Below, piece after piece: positions 1-12,600 of a DNA stretch of 52,615 bases (position 1 is the stretch's first letter; each line of letters opens with the position of its first letter). The stretch lies in contig NC_049979.1 in assembly GCF_000003815.2 (NCBI RefSeq), positions 22,410,399 through 22,463,013 of the forward strand. Direction: 5' to 3'. Position numbers and translations under genes: made by a program. The notes beneath the pieces are model-generated. The model saw nothing but the letters and a program-made list of their open reading frames with translations, searched no databases and was not told the DNA's origin. This stretch comes from Branchiostoma floridae. Lineage: Eukaryota > Chordata > Leptocardii > Amphioxiformes > Branchiostomatidae.

Positions 1-682
1 AAATGTGGTTTACTAAATGCTTATAAGCCCAATTATAACCCCCAAATGTAGCCTTTGTAGTTTACTAAATGCTACCCTATTACTTAGTTTGACTAAGGGC
101 CTGTGTACTGCTAACAGTGATGGCAGGAAAAGTTCACATGCACATTTGTCATGTTGTCCACTCTGAGATCACCACAATGGACTTTGGCCCAATTCACACA
201 CAATTTTCCAGACATAACCTATATTCACCGATATCAGGATGGCGACATTGGAACGACTTTGTACACATTGGGATAAAGTATTGCAGGACACCTGTGGTGC
301 TTAAATTGCAGTCATGAAATTTTGCAGAATCAGAAAAATCCTCGTTACGACTATAAAATTAGTTTTTACATGGTGACAAAAGCTATTACCATCCTGATAT
401 AATTTGTCCCAATATCGCAAAATTTGCAAAATGTAAAGCGGGCCTTAGTTTGGTGAGCCTCAGCCCATTATCATCTTTTGGGATGGACATGTTACAGCTG
501 TCTGATGGGAAAATCTCATTGCTATTTTATGCTGCACGTAGAGTTCTCAGTATGGACAGCATATTCATTAAGTGTTTATCAGCACATCCTGTTCCCTAGT
601 AGTACACTCGATATTTTCTCGTGATAAATCTAAATACACCATACTTGACATTCACGATGCCACGACTCTGTCCTTGCCGCAG
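1..682. other. Intron sequence upstream of the first visible kinesin exon
   Basis: No coding exon is recognisable here. A polypyrimidine-rich acceptor (tccttgccgcag) ends it at 682. A short imperfect direct repeat (tttactaaatgct) occurs at the left edge. The motor-domain exons must lie further left. Confidence 0.6.
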
Positions 683-3600
683 GTGAAAGAGCTAACAGCA
701 CAGTGGATGAACAAGTGGAAGGAGACATACGATATCATGAAGGTAAGTGGGTCACCCATCAGGAATGTGCTAAGCTGCTTGAACCAATTTGTCATCTGTG
801 GAACTACTGTTTGTCATTGTAGACTCCCCTCTCCTGTTTAATGGCAACAATAGGTAATTGGCTTTAGCTTCAGTCAGTTCAGGAAATGAAGAAAGGTTAT
901 GGAAATAGACTGAATATAATTATATAAAAGTTTCCTGTTTCTTATGACTTCCCACGAGAAAACAGCTGTCATGTTGGTTTGGTTATTGTATGTGAAAGCT
1001 TTGAAGTAATGTCAGGTTATCTTTCCTACCAACAGGTGTAAGCCTTGTAGGTCAAGAATCCCTCTCATCTGAAACTATGACATTCTGGCATTCCATTGTC
1101 ATGACCTAGTATGATATTGTGGAGGAGATGTTTGCCCATTTGACGTATCGAATAGCTCTAGACAGTCTAGACAAGCTGAACTTGACATTGCCGGGAGGCG
1201 GACCTGCCTTTACCTTTCAAAATATTTTGATGATCTGTGCCAAGACCTCCCGTGGGATAGACAAGTAGGGGGAACCTCATTAACCACATTGTAGCACCCT
1301 CCCACCTAGGTAACAGGTAACATCATCCAGATGGCTTCTGCAAATGTACCACAGGGATGATATTAGGGCTAGGTAATGTTGTGATGAATTGACATAATAA
1401 ATTATACGAGTGTCTGCATGCATGTCTTTTTATATGAGGCATAGAGAGCAATTTTACATAATATTGTTGATTGTAGCTGGCCTACTCTGATTCAACCTTA
1501 TGTGTTGTCAGTCAATTATATGTGAAGCGTAATTGGTCATTTTAATTCACTGTAGCACCTTATATGCTGTCCTGATTTCACTGATAAGTGTTATTGACAA
1601 ATTCCTCAGATTCTTCTGCGTGTTGCCCCAAAGTAAAAACCGTTGTGTGGGTGTTCACAGACTAGGTTTGCCAGACACTTCACGAATAAAAGGGAACAAT
1701 GTATTGAACTCATTCAGAAAGATCTTCGGCAAGAACAAGTCAATTTACTGTTTAGCATTGCTGTTCCTCCTAAATTTACTGTTGCCAGCATTCTAGCATT
1801 TCTAGGGTCCCTTCAAGCAGACTATCATACATTGGATCAACTCAAATCTTTGTGACTTCCGTTCTGTGTTGTACATGGTAATGAACTATTAATCCATCAT
1901 ATCTAGAGTGGAGATTTGTGGTGAAGATTAAGCTCCCAAATCCCTCCATAAAAGATGTTTGGAGTTTGTATCTAAGCCTTTAAGTCTTGTTTGAATGTGT
2001 GTATACATTCAACTGTAGAGTTTAATCAAATCAGACTTTTGGAGATTATGTGGTAAAGATTAGGTTCCCAAATCCATCGTAAAAGAAGATGTACCAAGCT
2101 CATAGCTACAGATTCAAATTCAAAGTTTGACTACCGGTAAACCAGATTTTTGGAGATTAGTGTCTTGTTGTTACAGTTGCAGCAAGGGATTTAAGAAACT
2201 CTTTCATTCATAGGCTTTTGCTGCACCATCTATCTGAAGAAAATCCTCCTATTTGATATCTCTTAAAGTTGACCTACATTGAAGTTTACTTGTTTTTGTT
2301 GGAAACACCTTAATTTCCCTTTATACAGGAGCAGACCCTGGCCCTGAGGAAGGAGGGGTATGGGGTAGTGTTGGACTCAGAACTACCACATCTCATTCGC
2401 ATTGATGATGACCTTCTCAGTACAGGAATCACACTCTACAGGCTAAAGGTCAGGAGCACCAAAACTGCATAATGTTACACACCAGCCAATAGACTTATCT
2501 GGTTGTCAATCAAAGAAAAGAGTTCAACTATAAACTTTAATAAAGAGATCAGATACAAACTCTGTATGTTTTTGTTCTGCATTCCTGAGTTTTGATTGAC
2601 GTATACATGTATGTAGGGCTATAGCATTGGTCTATGTACCTCATGTAAGTATGCCTTATATCATCATATAGCCAGGTGACGTTGACCAATCATAAGTCCC
2701 CATTTCATATTGGTTATGATACCGTACCTTAGAAGTGCCGTAAGTTATGAAGCATGAATCTTAGGTTACAGGTATACCTTTCCAATATGTAGGGGAGATG
2801 ACCACTTTTTATCATCATCATCATGAATCTTTTTGTTATCATTTGTGTGATGGGATTAAGCCAATGGAGGTTCCCAATACTTTACTATGTTGTACAGAAC
2901 AAGCAAACCGTCAGTCCCACTGCACACATACTTTACTTGATCCTTCTTATGTAATGCATTCTTAGACGGTAGCTCCTTCCTGTGTTGTAAGCCATGTACA
3001 TTACATAAGAGCCAGAGGGCATGAGAAACGCCCTGATTATCTCTGCGGCTGTGAAGCAGGCCGCCTCTGTGTGTACTTGTACATCAACAGCTTAACAATT
3101 AAAGCCTGCCAGACCATCGTATCTCCCACATCAACATTACCATCAGATTCCTGACATAAGTGACAATTCTGACAACAGGTCAGAACAGATGTCTTTTTTC
3201 TGCAGCTGTTATGGTTGACAACCTCTATCCTCTTAAAAGTGGTCACCATGGAGTTTGTTGTTGTATTTCTTCATCTTTGCTAGATATCTCAAGGCTTAGG
3301 AACTTGTAAGAATCCTTCAAGTGCTTGTATTGGTGATAACAGTGATATTGTTTCTTATCACCTTTTTCCTTTAGGAGGGAAAGACTCTGATTGGCAGAGA
3401 AGATGCCAACCCCAAACCTGACATAAGTAAGAAAAACACACATTAAATACATTGTTTTTTTTTACTTTGTACTTTATTTCAGAGTAATGATGTGTGAATT
3501 AAATGCTTTTGTCATTTATTGTCCAAACAGTGATAAGTGAAAAATGTGATTCATAAGAGTTCATATGTGTACAGTAATGATATACATGTGACTATGTAAA

Positions 3601-6600
3601 TTACAAGTAGTAACCATTGAAGGATGTTTTTGAATGACGTCAAGTGTCAGTGCATCATCCTATCAACATATTCATGTTAAATGATGGAGTCTGACACATG
3701 AACATGAGTTGGATAACAGTTGCTTTCATTAAGCCTGTGTCATACAGCAGAAAAATCACTTGACTGATGAGTCTGTGAGTGCAGAGGACATTTTTTTGCC
3801 ATGATATGACTGTTGTCCTCTTCATCATTGAGCAATTCTTTTAATCAACTGAGCACCTCTGAGGTAATACTGTGTTTACTGTTTGTTCAACGAAAGTGTT
3901 TTTCCCTTTTGTAATCCAATAGTCTTGTGGGGCATCGACTTGGAGAGCAATCACTGTGAGATCGAGAACAGCAACGGCAAGGTCACCCTCCTCCCCAACA
4001 ACAATGCCCTCTGTTCCGTCAACGGAGATATTGTCAACACGCCAACTCAGCTTAACCAAGGTACAAACATCACCCACACTGTAACCTCACACTAACTACT
4101 GTATCTCTTCCTGTTTTGTCTGGAGATTTGTTTTGTAGCATTTACTCCTTAAGGACTTCTTAAGAAGGAGAAGAAACACAACCATTTTGTAAATAGGTGT
4201 ACCTGCGTTTATAAGAAAAGGGTGGAAAGCTCAAACTCTGAGAACAGCTGAAAGGTCAAGGCAAAGTCTATCTTTGACTCCAGTTTCTGCCATATCCATC
4301 CATGCTGTGGATACATGACCACACAACTCATATATCTGTAATTTCAATGTATGCCCCCAAAATGGGGAACCCAACAATTTTTCACAAAACTGTGAAAGCT
4401 TAGACCTTACATGTACCTGTTGTTTCTAATATAATTAAAGGAAATGGTAACTAAGAAACAATTTTCAATGAAGTAGGTACTAAAATTGTATTCTCAGGTG
4501 CAATGCAACTGTCATGTCAGCCCTACATGTACATTGTATTATATAAACCCTATCGTCCATCCAGGTGCTGTGATCCTGCTGGGCAGGACCAACATGTTCA
4601 GGTTCAACCACCCTGCAGAGGCAGCCAAGCTCAGGGCAGAAAGGAAGGTTAGTGGACACTACAACATTGTACAGTTCACAAAAAAATTATTCATACCCTG
4701 TGTAAAGGTGCTGTTCATCTCAAGAACAACATATAGAACTGTAACAGTGGAGTTTGGACCATTTTTGAAAATTTATTTAGTTGTCAGTTGTAAATTAAAA
4801 GCGAGAAACTTCATGCACACAACTAAAAGTACAGTGACTTTTGTATGGTCGGCGATAAACTACCAAAAAGGGAATAAATCTTCTATATTCCACTGGCTAT
4901 ACAATATGTGGATAACAAAAATCTTTAAAACAGTGGTTTAATCTCATTTACATCTTAAAAAGAATATTGTATTTAGTTGCAGTAAGGAGCTTTTATATCA
5001 GATATAAAAGCTCCTTGGTTGCAGACATTGTAGGCTTGATGATATACTGTACCCTTGTGTTGACAGTCTCTGACCCCAGCGGACATCCCTCAAGATCTCA
5101 CCAAGATGAGCCACTCCATGACAGACCTGTCAGCCATAGATGAGAACCTCAATCCTGCCATGCTCTTCAACCCAGGGTAAGATGAAGCAATATCTACCAC
5201 ACAGCAGGAAAATCTGCCAGACAAAGTGTCTGTCAGCACTAAATGACATTTTTGGCAGAAATACAATGTACACCTGGTGTTCTCTCCTTGTGCAAATTTA
5301 GAGATAGGTCGATGTTCTCAGGTCCCAAGCCCTAATAGCTTGACCTAATAGGAAGATTTTCAGGTGAAATATGTGCTTAAGTTTCCGGTGATTTTTTTAA
5401 TTCGGCAATCAGTCCTTCTGGCGATAATAAATATGGCTGAAACTTATCCACTGTGAGGCAGGCTTCAGGCAGGAAAGTACAGTAATGATTCTATGTCACT
5501 GTTAGATATTTAACCACTGACGTCCCTGACACAGCAGAATATGACTTATCCGACTTTGATTTATCAAAATTTGTGATTGTCTGATGCAGATGACTTTTAA
5601 AGAGTAGTAGGCTGACCAAGTCCCACGCCCAGATGACCTTGCTTACAACTTTCTCCCAACAGTGATTTGGGGAAGGTCAGGAGGCCATGGTTGGGGCCAC
5701 ATACATTTTTGTATACATGTGTACATGTATGTGTGACAATGGTGCTAAGTTTATGAGTTTGTAAGTCTTTCTGTTCTGCTGGTTATTTTTGGTAGTAAAA
5801 CTAATCTTGAGGTGTATTTTTCAGGATGGAGTTGGAGAGAAAGCATAGAATACAGTTGGAAAAGTTGGAAGAAAAAAGGTAATGAACATCAACTGCCAAG
5901 CCTATTGTTTTTTGTCTGCATAGTTGAACTACATATTTAGTACTTTTAGTAATCGTAGATTCTATTCAGAACAAGTGTAAATTTGAAAGATTTTTGTTGT
6001 ATTGATATGTTGGTGATTTAGAATTTACATGTAGTATATGTAATACAAACTGAGGTACAGTAGAGGATGCATTGATCAGGCTATCTTCATACTTCTTGTT
6101 TGTCACTCTTCTTTTTTTATTATGTTCAGAGTCAGCCATATTTTTAAATGTTACAATCATACATGTAGAACAACCCTGTCCCATCTGTGTGTTTTATGTG
6201 TAGATTCTATGTATATACTACTAAAGACACATGTAGAAATATGATTTCCATACAATGTACTTAGAAAGTAGGCAAGTGGCTTCTGACTGTCATTTTTTCC
6301 ATGATTGTGACACATTTTGTAAGGTTAGCTCACACAGCTTTGACACAGGCATACATGTAGCATAGAATTTGCATTTTTGTGAATCTCTCTGAATTCTGCT
6401 TTTCAAAAGCTTCTAACACCTTGGTAGATAGATGGATATATGTTGGAAACAGGGTACACCTACTTTTCTTTCAGTTGGTTCAGCTCTTTCCCACTGTAAC
6501 TCAACTCTGTCTTGTGCATGCATGCTTGCTTCCTTGACAGGCCACCATTTGCTTGGAGGTAATCCATTTTTATACGTCATTGTTTAGTGCTCACAAATCT

Positions 6601-9600
6601 ATGGCAGGCTTCGAAACGTGTTGACAGCCATTGTTACAGTCACCAACATCACCATAACAACTTAAGGGCTGAATTGGGCATGCCTGACCTTGTATGTGAA
6701 TGAGTCGGAATACAGTCAGAATTCTTATCATGTAACCTGGTAAAGTCATCATGAATGATGTCCACCATGTACAATTTACAGTATTTATGATAGACTATAG
6801 ATACTGTAAGACAACTCAGTGAACAGCCTAACCCATAAGGATTTGTATCATTTTGGTTATTGACTGCCATACCTGTAGTGTATCCTCTTTTGGACAGGGG
6901 TCCCCTGTGGTCAGGTAGCTTTTCAAATTAAAATTTGTGCTTTTTAGAAGAAGTAGCAGTGAACCATGCCTAATGTCTCATCAAGTGGAATGCAATGAGT
7001 TATATGCGTAAGAAATACACAAGCTTTTTTTCTAAGATATACTATCCAAAGTCATATTGCATACAGTTTATTCAGAAAAAATAATTAAGGTCACCCATAG
7101 AAACTCAAGTGACCTAATGAATATGAAAGCAATGGTGATGTTATATGTAGAAAGGTCATCCTTAGGGTACTCAGCTTTGTTCAGTATTGTTTAGACTTTT
7201 CTCTCAAACAACACTCCTGACCCTGGCTCCACATGGACAACAGTGCTGCTGTAGTCTGTCCCTGTCTCTAATGTTTTCCTGCTCTCTCTCCGGCTCTCTC
7301 CCCCTCGGTGCTCTCACTTGAAGTGGCACAAGGCTCACTCTGGCAGGCTGTCTGTGGAGATTGTAAGTACATACTGGTGGGGGAGCCAACTCTCATCTCA
7401 CATGCTCACATGTTTGTCTCCGGCACGGTGCCATTGACTGACTTCTGTTGCTGCATGATGAATTTTAAAATCAAAACATGTCTGTTCATGCTCCTAACGC
7501 TTATTAACAAAGTTTGTTAGAAATAAATGGATTCACATCCAATGCCCCTGTCACACAGCAGGAAATTTAATCTGCCGACAAATCTGCAGGCTCTAAATCA
7601 CATTTCAGCAGTTATAAGCCAGGTATTCTCTTGACCACACTGTTTTTTAAGTATTGGCAAATAGTCACAAAGTCATGTCCCTAAGCCCAGCTCAATGTGA
7701 TGGTGGTAAATTTTAGTTTTGGAGTCTCTGATGATTTTTAGATTGGACAAACTTCTGGTGGAAATCAACAAATTGGGTAGAAGCTCTATCTGTGACTGTG
7801 TGATAGGGGCTCAAAGTTTAAGTTCTATCTGCATGCATTGTTGCCCATGGTGATGTGTAGCACTCAGCATGGGAACTACATGTACATGTACAGTAATGGA
7901 TGCATGCTGACAGATGCCTGGCCTCTGCAGTTGCTTTGACGCACTGGTTCCCTGGAGAGTGACAAGACTGCAGCTTACATGCTTAATGAATGCCTGTACA
8001 AGACCTTGGCTCCCCCACTCTGGTTCTGTGTCCTGGCATGTCCAAGTGTTTTTGTGTGTCTGTCTGTACTGCTGCATTCCTACACTGAGCCTGTGTTCTA
8101 ACCCAGCATGCTACATTGTATATTGTACTTGTGAAAAAGAGTCTGTCTGGTAATCATGGCATGAATCCTGCAATAACAATTTATACATGCAATAATTGTA
8201 ATTTTGGGGGGCTATTTCTGCTTCAAATTTTAACTTTTTTACTCCTGCAAGCTGTTGATACAAAAACCATGCTATGTCCAGAAATATCACTTTTCTGACA
8301 GCCTTAAGATATTGATAAGCATTTCTCTATCAAGTTACCTTGCTTCATTCAATACAACACCATTTAGAATTAATTGTCCTTCCATAGATTCTGAATAAAA
8401 ACCGAGGCCATTTGGCAAGGTCACAAATACATTACAAGCAACATGATGCTAAAAGCTTTAAAGACATTTTGATGTTTAAAGACATTTTGATGTCATGAAA
8501 GGCCAAGCACACAATGAACATGAAATGAAATGAAAGGATTGCAAAGAAAGGAAGAAATAAAGTTATCGTGTGTTTTCTACAGACGCCATATTGAGGAACT
8601 TGAGGAGGAACATCGTAAAGCGGAAGATGAGAGGATGGCAGAGCAGAGGGCCAAGGAGCAGGAACTAGAACAGAGAAGGCTACAGGTGTGGAACACTCAG
8701 CAAACTAAGGCCCACTTTACTCACAGGTTTTCTCGATATTGTTGATATTCTGGTCGGTGGTATTAGGATGGCTTTACACCCACCTCTGGGAAATGTAGCA
8801 GGACATCCATTGTGCATAGATTGTGATGAATTTGTAGCTCGTCTAAAGTTTGACTTCAGAAATTCAGAAAAACCTTTTGCAATCATACCATAACAATCAA
8901 GCCCATAGCAACCATCAGTGTAATGTCAGCTTATCCTCTCACCTCAGTCAAAATGTAGAAATGCATTTATTAATGAAAACATAAAATTGCAAATTTTAAT
9001 GAACATACAGCCACTCTTTCTTTGGTCACTCATTCATTGGCTCAAAACGTAGAAATGCATTTATTAAATGAAAACATAAAATTGCAAATATTTAATGAAC
9101 ATATACTTGTAGCCACTCTTTCATTGGTCAAACAGGTGGCTTCCTTGCTGTCATTGGTGGAATTCCTAATCATGTTAGACAGGATCTGTCAAAGGGTCAT
9201 CTATGCATTAATAGATTCATCTGCTGATACAGTATGTGTTTGTTGCCAGGTGGAGAAGCTTCAGCAGGAGAGCCTGACAGTGAAACGTGAGGCTGAGGAG
9301 GTTCACAAGAAGATAAAGAAGGAGCAGGATGCCCTGAAGAGGAGGAGCATGGACATAGAGAAACAGCTCAGGGACTACATGCAGGAGAAGGAGAAATTCC
9401 AGGTGGGACAGTCTTACCTTGTTTCCTCATTCATCTTCATAATAATCATAGACTCAGATAGTATACAAATTACTGTGAATCCATTTAAGTTCACGGGGAT
9501 TTAATTTTGCGGTAGCGGAAAAAAAGGGCTTTTTGTGGTGGTTGCTGTCTGTTACTGCCATGGAAAAATGTTCTTGGTGGTTTTAAGTTCGCGGTGAAGC

Positions 9601-12600
9601 AGCCACCGCAAAAACCACAAACATTAAACCACAGCAAAAGTTTCTACATTTACAGTAAGTGCAATTTTCTTCAAAGTCTGAAGTTTAAATCCTCCCATGC
9701 CTATGGTGTCACCCTGATTTGAAGCTGATTTGGGGTTACAATTTTGTGCAATCACTCCAATGTTCGTCTGTTTGAGCAAGACCATATGACAGGAAAAATA
9801 TGCACCTATTCTCTCATTGTTCAAACGGCAAATTGCCATGCTATCATTAATCAAACTTCTAATTGTGATTGGCAGTGAGGATCAGTTTATAACAGGTGAG
9901 GGGATGTTTGTTGTTCACATCAGGTGGAGAAAATCCAGGAGATCCAGGCCAGGGAGGTGGAGCGGGCCCAGTTTGAGCAGGAGAGGAAAGAGCGAGTCCT
10001 GGAGCGGCAGAAACTGGAGAAGGAGAATGAGGAGATCAAGCTGAGGATGCAGGATGAACTCCAGAAACTTGTGGTACTTCTTTTGTATTGATCTACATCT
10101 ATGATAGGATGCTTCAGTTAGTTCAAGCAACTTGCACGTAACAAATGTACTAGGCTCTTCATTGACCCCATGACCTGGAATGTCTGTCAGTTGTTACTCA
10201 AGGTAGAACTCACTTCCTATCACATTAGCTACTCTGAATTTTACTTTCTGTCACTCTGCTGCAGTAAACTTGACTGGCATTTGGAAAAATACATAATGTG
10301 GAAACACAGATAAATACAAACACAGAAAACATAACTACGTTCTCACAGATGTACTTTGTTAAAAGTTGTGTAATAATATGATGTTTATGAAAAGGAAGGT
10401 TTCGATGAGGAAAAAAGTTGTGATGCATTGTTGTTATTTGTGCTCTGTGTAGGAGATGGAGGAAAAACAGAAGCAAACTGCTGAGGCAGCCAAACAACAA
10501 ATAGCCACCGAACTGTCCAGTCTGGAGACAGAGAGGCAACAGCAGAAGGAAAGGTTGGAGGCAGAAATGAGGAGGTGAGATCAGGCATATGATTAATTTT
10601 GAAGGTGCAGCAAACAACAGAATTATTCATACCCATTCTGAATTTGATGTTTTTTTTCTGTATTTTCAAGAATGAAATGCAGTACAGTGGAACTTAGACC
10701 ATTTTCAAATTCATTTAGTTGTCGATTGTAGAATAATCTATCTATTAAACTATTCTTATCTTTTTTATCTTTCTATGACTTTTATCGTAAACAAGAAAGG
10801 GTATAAGATAATTCTGAACATGTATTTGGGGCAGTTGGAACTTAATGACTACATGTTAATTTTGGCACCACTACAATAGTACTTTTGGCTGCTGTGTTGG
10901 TCTTTCATTACAAAGAGCACTCACTTCAACTTCTTAGTACCTATCTTCATGCGCAGTATTAGTCCTTTATGATCTAGATCAATGTCTGAAAGCAATTATC
11001 CTAACATGTACAAAGACAGGAAAGTGTAACACTGGTACATCTCTTTTCCAACGACTCGCAGGCTTGCTGAACAGGAAGCTGTGCAGAGGGATCGGGCACA
11101 GAAGTTTGAAGAGGACATCCAGCGACAGAGGGAGGAACTGCAGCAGGAGAAGGATGAGGAGATGAGGCTGGTGGAGGAGGAAAAAAGAAAGGTGAGGAAA
11201 TATGAGGGCTTGATAAAGGCAATATGATGTACTGAGATTAATCAATGATGGCATACGTTTTGTTACTTGGACTCATTTTTTGAAAGTTAAAGCATGTGTG
11301 TGTGTGTGTCTGTGTGAATGCTATTCAGCAGATGCAAGTTGTTATCAGGTACATGTATGACTGAATTGACAGTAGATGTTGTCCCTCTGCCCAGGTTGAA
11401 GAGCTGAAGAGTGAGTTAGGAAGACTGAGGACGGATGCCAACACCCAAAAACAGGACCACCAAAAGGAGCTACAGCTAGCTGTACAAAGGTAAAAGAAGC
11501 AGAAACTCGTATTTTAAACTATATGTATGTTGAGCAGGTATGTTATTCCATTCTCTGTAGTTAATCATATGCGGCATTTTAACAAATTGCTCATGTGTTT
11601 TGTTCTCCAGGTTTGAAGAACTTGAGAGAGAAAAGATGTCAGCCATTGCTAAGAAAGAAGAGAAGCTGCAGAAGAAGAAGGACAAGTTGGAGAGGGAGAT
11701 CAAAGATGGCCGCCAGCAGCTGGACTCCGACCTTGAGTTCCTGCACCACCGCGAGGCCAGGCTCAAACAGATCAGCGAGATGGTGGACTTCGAAAATGAC
11801 GAGGAGAGACACGAGGTGGAGCGGGAGGCACAAGCCATCGAACAGGAGAGGATGAGACTGAAAGATCAGGAGCAGTGGCTGAGTGACAAGGAGAAAGAAC
11901 TAGAGGGCATCATCGCAACAGACCTGAAGGTCATAGAGGAAGAAAAGGCAAACCTTCAGGAAGAGTTGAGTAAAGAAAAGATCAAGATCGACAACATGCA
12001 GATGTCACAGTCCACCATAGAGCGGCAGATAGAGGAGAGTAGTGCAGCCTTGGAGAGGAGGACCACTAAGATCATGCAGGATGATGAGAGGCTGAACGAG
12101 CTGGAGAGGCAGAGGAAGGTCACAGTCTACACTCTGGAGGAGGAGAAAAAACTGCTGGAGGAAGAGAAGCTGCAGTTGGAGATCATTGAGAAACAGCAAA
12201 GGGAGGATGCTGAGGTCAGTAAGCCAAGATGTGGAGGGGTGTAGTGAAACAACAGACTTGTAGTAAGGAAATTTGATGCTTAGCATGGTAATTACAATTA
12301 TTTACGCAAGTTGTCACTTCACTCTAAAAATCTATATCTAGCTTCAGTAAGAGACATCCCTTGGGTAGTTTGAGGAGAGCCACACGTTAAAGAATCCACC
12401 ACAGATAGAAGACCAGTAGATGTCCTTCCCAATGCATGTGGTTCAAAGCCTTACAGGCCTATGGCTGCACCTGGTGCTGTTATCAGCCCAATACAGCTCT
12501 GAGAGGCAACGGTGCATTATATACCATACAAATTGTCAACACCATGCAATTTAGCACTACCTACAAAGAGAGTGTAGTTAGCCCATACACAAAAGAGAGA

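Larger units (their letters stand above)
743..8582. other. Large 5' kinesin introns
   Basis: The introns 743-2328, 2449-3374, 3427-3922, 4061-4564, 4648-5066, 5177-5824 and 5879-8582 hold no gene I can recognise. They are AT-rich, with scattered ACATGTA motifs. A perfect short hairpin sits at 4984-5016. The 2.7-kb intron 5879-8582 has a small tandem repeat near 8461-8495 (aagacattttgatgt twice). ORFs of 60-90 codons here show no family resemblance. Confidence 0.5.

Noticed and set aside
10225-12286. Leu/Pro-rich minus-strand ORFs opposite the kinesin coiled coil
   Set aside because: GAG/AAG-rich exons read backwards give CTC/CTT leucine-rich shadows; the forward exons have splice sites and homology.
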